64,000 nucleotides of DNA, from positions 62,001 through 126,000 of the forward strand of contig NZ_SOAV01000009.1 of the NCBI RefSeq assembly GCF_004364245.1, in the 5' to 3' direction. Position numbers and translations under genes: made by a program. Of the stretch, positions 61,403-64,000 are shown in pieces. This DNA comes from Streptomyces sp. BK208. Lineage in GTDB: Bacteria > Actinomycetota > Actinomycetes > Streptomycetales > Streptomycetaceae. Each line of letters opens with the position of its first letter. Within the stretch, counting starts at the first letter, position 1. The notes under the pieces were generated by a model that saw only the letters and a list, made by a program, of their open reading frames with translations, searched no databases and was not told where the DNA came from.

Positions 61403-61950
61403 TCAACTGGCCGATCGGATACGCCGCCCGCGCGCACCACTCATGTTCATGCGCCATGTCAACATGCTTCTTGTAACTCCGTACTGGAGCATTGCTTCCG
61501 CAGGGTGCGCCTGGCGATGGACCACGCCGCTTCGTTGGTGATGAGGAGACTGCCGGCCAGCCAGTCGGCCTCCTCTTCGATCACTCCATCCCAGTGCCTA
61601 CAACCGTGAAGGTCGAGCGCAGGTCCGGGTGGGTGCATCAGGAGCGCATACGCGTTTTCGTGATCGGCTGAGCTGTTCTGCCGCCCCGGATCGTGAGAGT
61701 CGTTCACCCAGATCTCTCGCCGCGACGCCGCGGGGACGGTCAAAGCACTCACGGCTTCCCGCTCGTCGGCGAGGAGTCGACCGATCCGTGCGTCATGGGC
61801 TATCGCCGAGCTGAAAGTCTTGACCGGGAACGCCAAGTGTTCGGCGAGTCGGGCGGGTGCGAGTGGCGACGCGGGATGGAGCCCCAACTCCTTCCGCATC
61901 TGCACCGCGAGACGGTTGGCTTCAGCCTTGAAGCCATGACGCAACGACAT
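61403..61950 (-). pseudogene. ImmA/IrrE-like metallopeptidase, frameshifted
   Basis: The protein starts MSLRHGFKAEANRLAVQMRK, with an ATG at 61950 after GGGGAG, and runs through the ImmA/IrrE fold to EEEADWLAGSLLITNEAAW. The frame then breaks near 61499-61508: as written it stops at 61459, but shifting one base restores YGVTRSMLTWRMNMSGAR, the family's usual end, with a stop at 61403-61405. The zinc motif is also degenerate, HENAY instead of HExxH. The two lesions suggest a decayed gene. ImmA proteins normally cleave phage-type repressors. Confidence 0.72.
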
Positions 61951-61961
61951 AGGGAGCTCCC

Positions 61962-62210
61962 CTACTCCGGCTGATCGTTCACCAACTGGTTGTAGGCGAC
62001 AGTGATCAGAGCTTCGAGGGCTTCCGCAGCCTGCGGCGTGAGGTTGCGATCCGATCTGTCCTGTCTGTCCCAAGCGAACCCGTCCTTTGACATCCGATCG
62101 AGGCGTTTGGCAACGAACTCAGTCGTCTCGGCTTGCCCGACAGGAAATCCAGTCGGAGGGGTGATCACGCTGCGGCGCCGAATGCCGGTATCGACAGGAG
62201 TGGAGAGCAC
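61962..62210 (-). CDS. Small protein upstream of the ImmA-like pseudogene
   Basis: Up to 82 aa; the C-terminal part (VAKRLDRMSKDGFAWDRQDR and NLTPQAAEALEALI) is a charged helical region without a known motif. The start is uncertain: GTG at 62210 has a GGCGGGG-like site, GTG at 62165 and ATG at 62093 are shorter options. It ends 11 bp before the ImmA-like gene, where an XRE repressor would be expected, but no helix-turn-helix is visible. Confidence 0.5.
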   Translation of the reverse strand: MLSTPVDTGIRRRSVITPPTGFPVGQAETTEFVAKRLDRMSKDGFAWDRQDRSDRNLTPQAAEALEALITVAYNQLVNDQPE

Positions 62211-62583
62211 TGCCCCGCCTGCCGAGGTGTCGTGTCGACGACAAACGCGGGAGTAAGCAGCGCCGTCCGTTGCTGGACCGCGCGACGGTCAGGTTCGAAG
62301 ACGCATTGCCGGTCCGGCCGTTTCGGTGGTCGTGGGGCGGACGCAATTTCCCCGGACGGTGCTGGGCGGCGGCTACAGCGGAGTGCCGTCTGTGACAAGC
62401 GGCCGCAAGAGCTGCGAATGACGAAGAAGAGGAGCGTCAAAGTGTCACCTGGTGACCATCGGGTGACCGCTGCCCGCCGGGCGATTTGTCGGATCCCGGG
62501 GAAGGATGGGAGAGCGCCACGGCGAGCAATCACCCGCCGACGCCCCCTCGCACATCACCCGAACCGCGCCGGAAGGACATGTC
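62211..62583. promoter_or_regulatory. Promoter region of the carboxylesterase with a palindromic site
   Basis: 373 bp with no supported gene. GTCACC-T-GGTGAC at 62444-62456 is a perfect inverted repeat, with a further GTGACC shortly after, about 130 bp before the esterase start. It could be a repressor operator. Confidence 0.4.
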
Positions 62584-64000
62584 ATGACCGCCACCGCACC
62601 CAAGGCTCCGACTGCACCAGGGGTGCGGTCCTGGTGGGGGATCCCGTACGCCACCGCCGAGCGGTACCGCCGCCCCGTGGTCGCTGAGTTCGATCCGAAC
62701 CTCCCTTATGACCGCAAGGGCGTCGTCTCCATCCAGCCCGACAGCGGCGACTGGCTCGAAGCGGACAGCGGGATGGGCGAGGACTGCCTGAACCTGAACG
62801 TATGGGCCCCCGAGCAGCCGGCCGGCAAAGCGCTCCCGGTGACCGTGTACATCCACGGCGGCGGATTCGAGTACGGCGCGAACACGCAGATCACCTCGAA
62901 CGCCGCCGGCCTCGCCGCGACGGGGCGCGTGGTGGGCGTGTCCATCAACTACCGGCTCGGCGCCTTGGGCCCGCTCTCACTCTCGCAGTACGGCGGGAAG
63001 CTCGCCGAGGCCAGCAACCTCTTCCTCCAGGACGTCATCGCCGCACTCACCTGGATCCAGCGGAACATCGCCCACTTCGGGGGCGACCCCGACAACGTCA
63101 CCGTCTACGGCCACAGCGGCGGCGCCTATACCTCCTACGGTCTGCTCGGCGCCTCTTCCGCCGACGGTCTGTACCGGCGTCTGGCCGGGTTCTCCGGCGG
63201 ACCCGCCCGCTCGATTCCGGCCTGGTGGGCCGAGGAGCTCGCGCACCGGTTCGTCACCGAGCTCGGCGTCGCGGACAACCCGGAGAAGCTGCTCGACCTC
63301 GACCCGCTCCCCCTGCGGGACGCCCTGCGCAAGGTCCTTCCGACGGACCTCGGCGTCCGCGGCGGGGTGGACAACCAGGCCACCGGCGTCGTCCTGGACA
63401 TCGGACAGCCAGGCGCGGTGGTACACGCTCACCCCCTGGACGTCCTGGCCTCGGGCGCGCGCCGCGACGTCGACGTGCTGCTGAGCATGGCCAGCGACGA
63501 CATGGGCTGGTGGGTGGCGAACGACCTCGACCGGTTCGACCCGCAGACGATCGACCGCGTCGTCGACGAGGTCGCGGGGTGGCGCATTTCCCGCTCCCGC
63601 GCCAAGAAGATCGTCGATACCTATGACCAGGGCGGCCGTACCCCGGCCGAGGTCCGCGCCGCAGTCATGGCGGACTACCTCTTCGCGATCCCCGCCGCCC
63701 GCGGCGCCCTGGCCCACGCCGCCGCGGGCGGCAACGCACACCTTCTGGTGATCGGCCCCGCCGAGGGCGCGCCCGCCGTACACGGCACCGAGATGTATGC
63801 CCTGGTCGGCCAAGAGCAGCCGGGCCGCAGCGCCGAACAGGCCGAGCGCGACACCCGGATCCGCGACATCGTGCTCGACTTCGCCACCGGCGAGCACTCC
63901 CGCCTGTGGCCCGCCGTCACGGACAAGCCCACCGCGGAAACCGTCGGCAACTCCCCCTTCGAGGGCACCGCGCACTACCAGCAGGTCCTCGACCTGTGGG
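62584..64000 (+). CDS. Type-B carboxylesterase (runs off right edge)
   Basis: At least 472 aa and open to the end of the window. Family features are EDCLNLNVWAP, the oxyanion hole YIHGGGFEYG, NYRLGALG and the nucleophile elbow GHSGGA. No signal peptide is seen; the N-terminus is VRSWWGIPYATAERYRRPV, the normal start of this family. The ATG at 62584 follows GGAAGGA. Relatives hydrolyse aromatic or para-nitrobenzyl esters; the substrate here is unknown. Confidence 0.92.
   Translation, partial: MTATAPKAPTAPGVRSWWGIPYATAERYRRPVVAEFDPNLPYDRKGVVSIQPDSGDWLEADSGMGEDCLNLNVWAPEQPAGKALPVTVYIHGGGFEYGANTQITSNAAGLAATGRVVGVSINYRLGALGPLSLSQYGGKLAEASNLFLQDVIAALTWIQRNIAHFGGDPDNVTVYGHSGGAYTSYGLLGASSADGLYRRLAGFSGGPARSIPAWWAEELAHRFVTELGVADNPEKLLDLDPLPLRDALRKVLPTDLGVRGGVDNQATGVVLDIGQPGAVVHAHPLDVLASGARRDVDVLLSMASDDMGWWVANDLDRFDPQTIDRVVDEVAGWRISRSRAKKIVDTYDQGGRTPAEVRAAVMADYLFAIPAARGALAHAAAGGNAHLLVIGPAEGAPAVHGTEMYALVGQEQPGRSAEQAERDTRIRDIVLDFATGEHSRLWPAVTDKPTAETVGNSPFEGTAHYQQVLDLW

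Noticed and set aside
62418..62687. Plus-strand frame beginning MTKKRSVKV before the carboxylesterase
   Set aside because: It overlaps the well-supported esterase start in another frame and becomes Arg/His-rich shadow sequence.

Overview
The window is from a high-GC actinomycete, almost certainly a Streptomyces or close relative. The signs are about 70% GC, GTG and TTG starts with GGAGG-type ribosome binding sites, several apparently leaderless genes, a WblA-type WhiB protein, a Crp of the actinobacterial type, and a regulator gene carrying two rare TTA (bldA-type) codons.

Left half (1-30.5 kb) is chromosomal backbone. From acs (3.3 kb) to a metallophosphoesterase (29.3 kb) the genes run acs, nhaA, small membrane protein, epoxide-hydrolase-like protein, MarP-type protease, CoA-Nudix, endonuclease III, crp, Nudix, metallo-beta-lactamase fold, second hydrolase, RidA, DUF4177, ArsA pair, wblA, class A penicillin-binding protein, YqeY, metallophosphoesterase. 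From memory this follows the M. tuberculosis order acs-ephE-marP-nth-crp-Rv3677c-Rv3678c-Rv3679/80-whiB4-ponA2-Rv3683. The block is interrupted at 22.8-27.4 kb by an accessory cassette: a secreted DUF2690-like protein, an orphan LuxR-type regulator, a Tat-exported protein, a three-helix membrane protein and a large DUF1906-type lysin-like protein with no signal peptide.

At 30539-30612 lies a tRNA-Pro(CGG) gene. Its last 42 bases plus 3 flanking bases (45 bp, 30571-30615) recur exactly at 61096-61140. This is the signature of a site-specifically integrated island of about 30.5 kb. No complete integrase lies between the repeats; only a possible integrase 3' remnant abuts the left one. The island has two parts. 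At 30.9-37.8 kb there is a candidate RiPP (peptide natural product) locus: a 55-aa peptide, a JmjC/cupin oxygenase, an aldo-keto reductase and an APH-fold kinase. It is followed by an ATP-binding regulator, a Cys-rich small protein, an XRE regulator with TTA codons and a serine hydrolase.

The second part (38.0-60.6 kb) is a composite anti-phage defence island. It has an AspBHI-like modification-dependent nuclease; a five-gene overlapping operon (Z1 ATPase, DUF4420 PD-(D/E)XK protein, MutL/MORC-type GHKL ATPase, an unknown protein, a DUF6339-like protein); a Dcm-type cytosine methyltransferase divergent from a Vsr nuclease; and a four-gene overlapping operon with DISARM core genes drmA and drmB. 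In that operon drmC is absent, and a NERD-helicase and a 1573-aa GHKL-ATPase/SF2-helicase fusion take the upstream positions. The single methyltransferase between the two operons could serve both, and this arrangement is the best candidate for an undescribed system.

Right of the island are a frameshifted ImmA/IrrE-like pseudogene with its small upstream partner, and the start of a type-B carboxylesterase that runs off the window.
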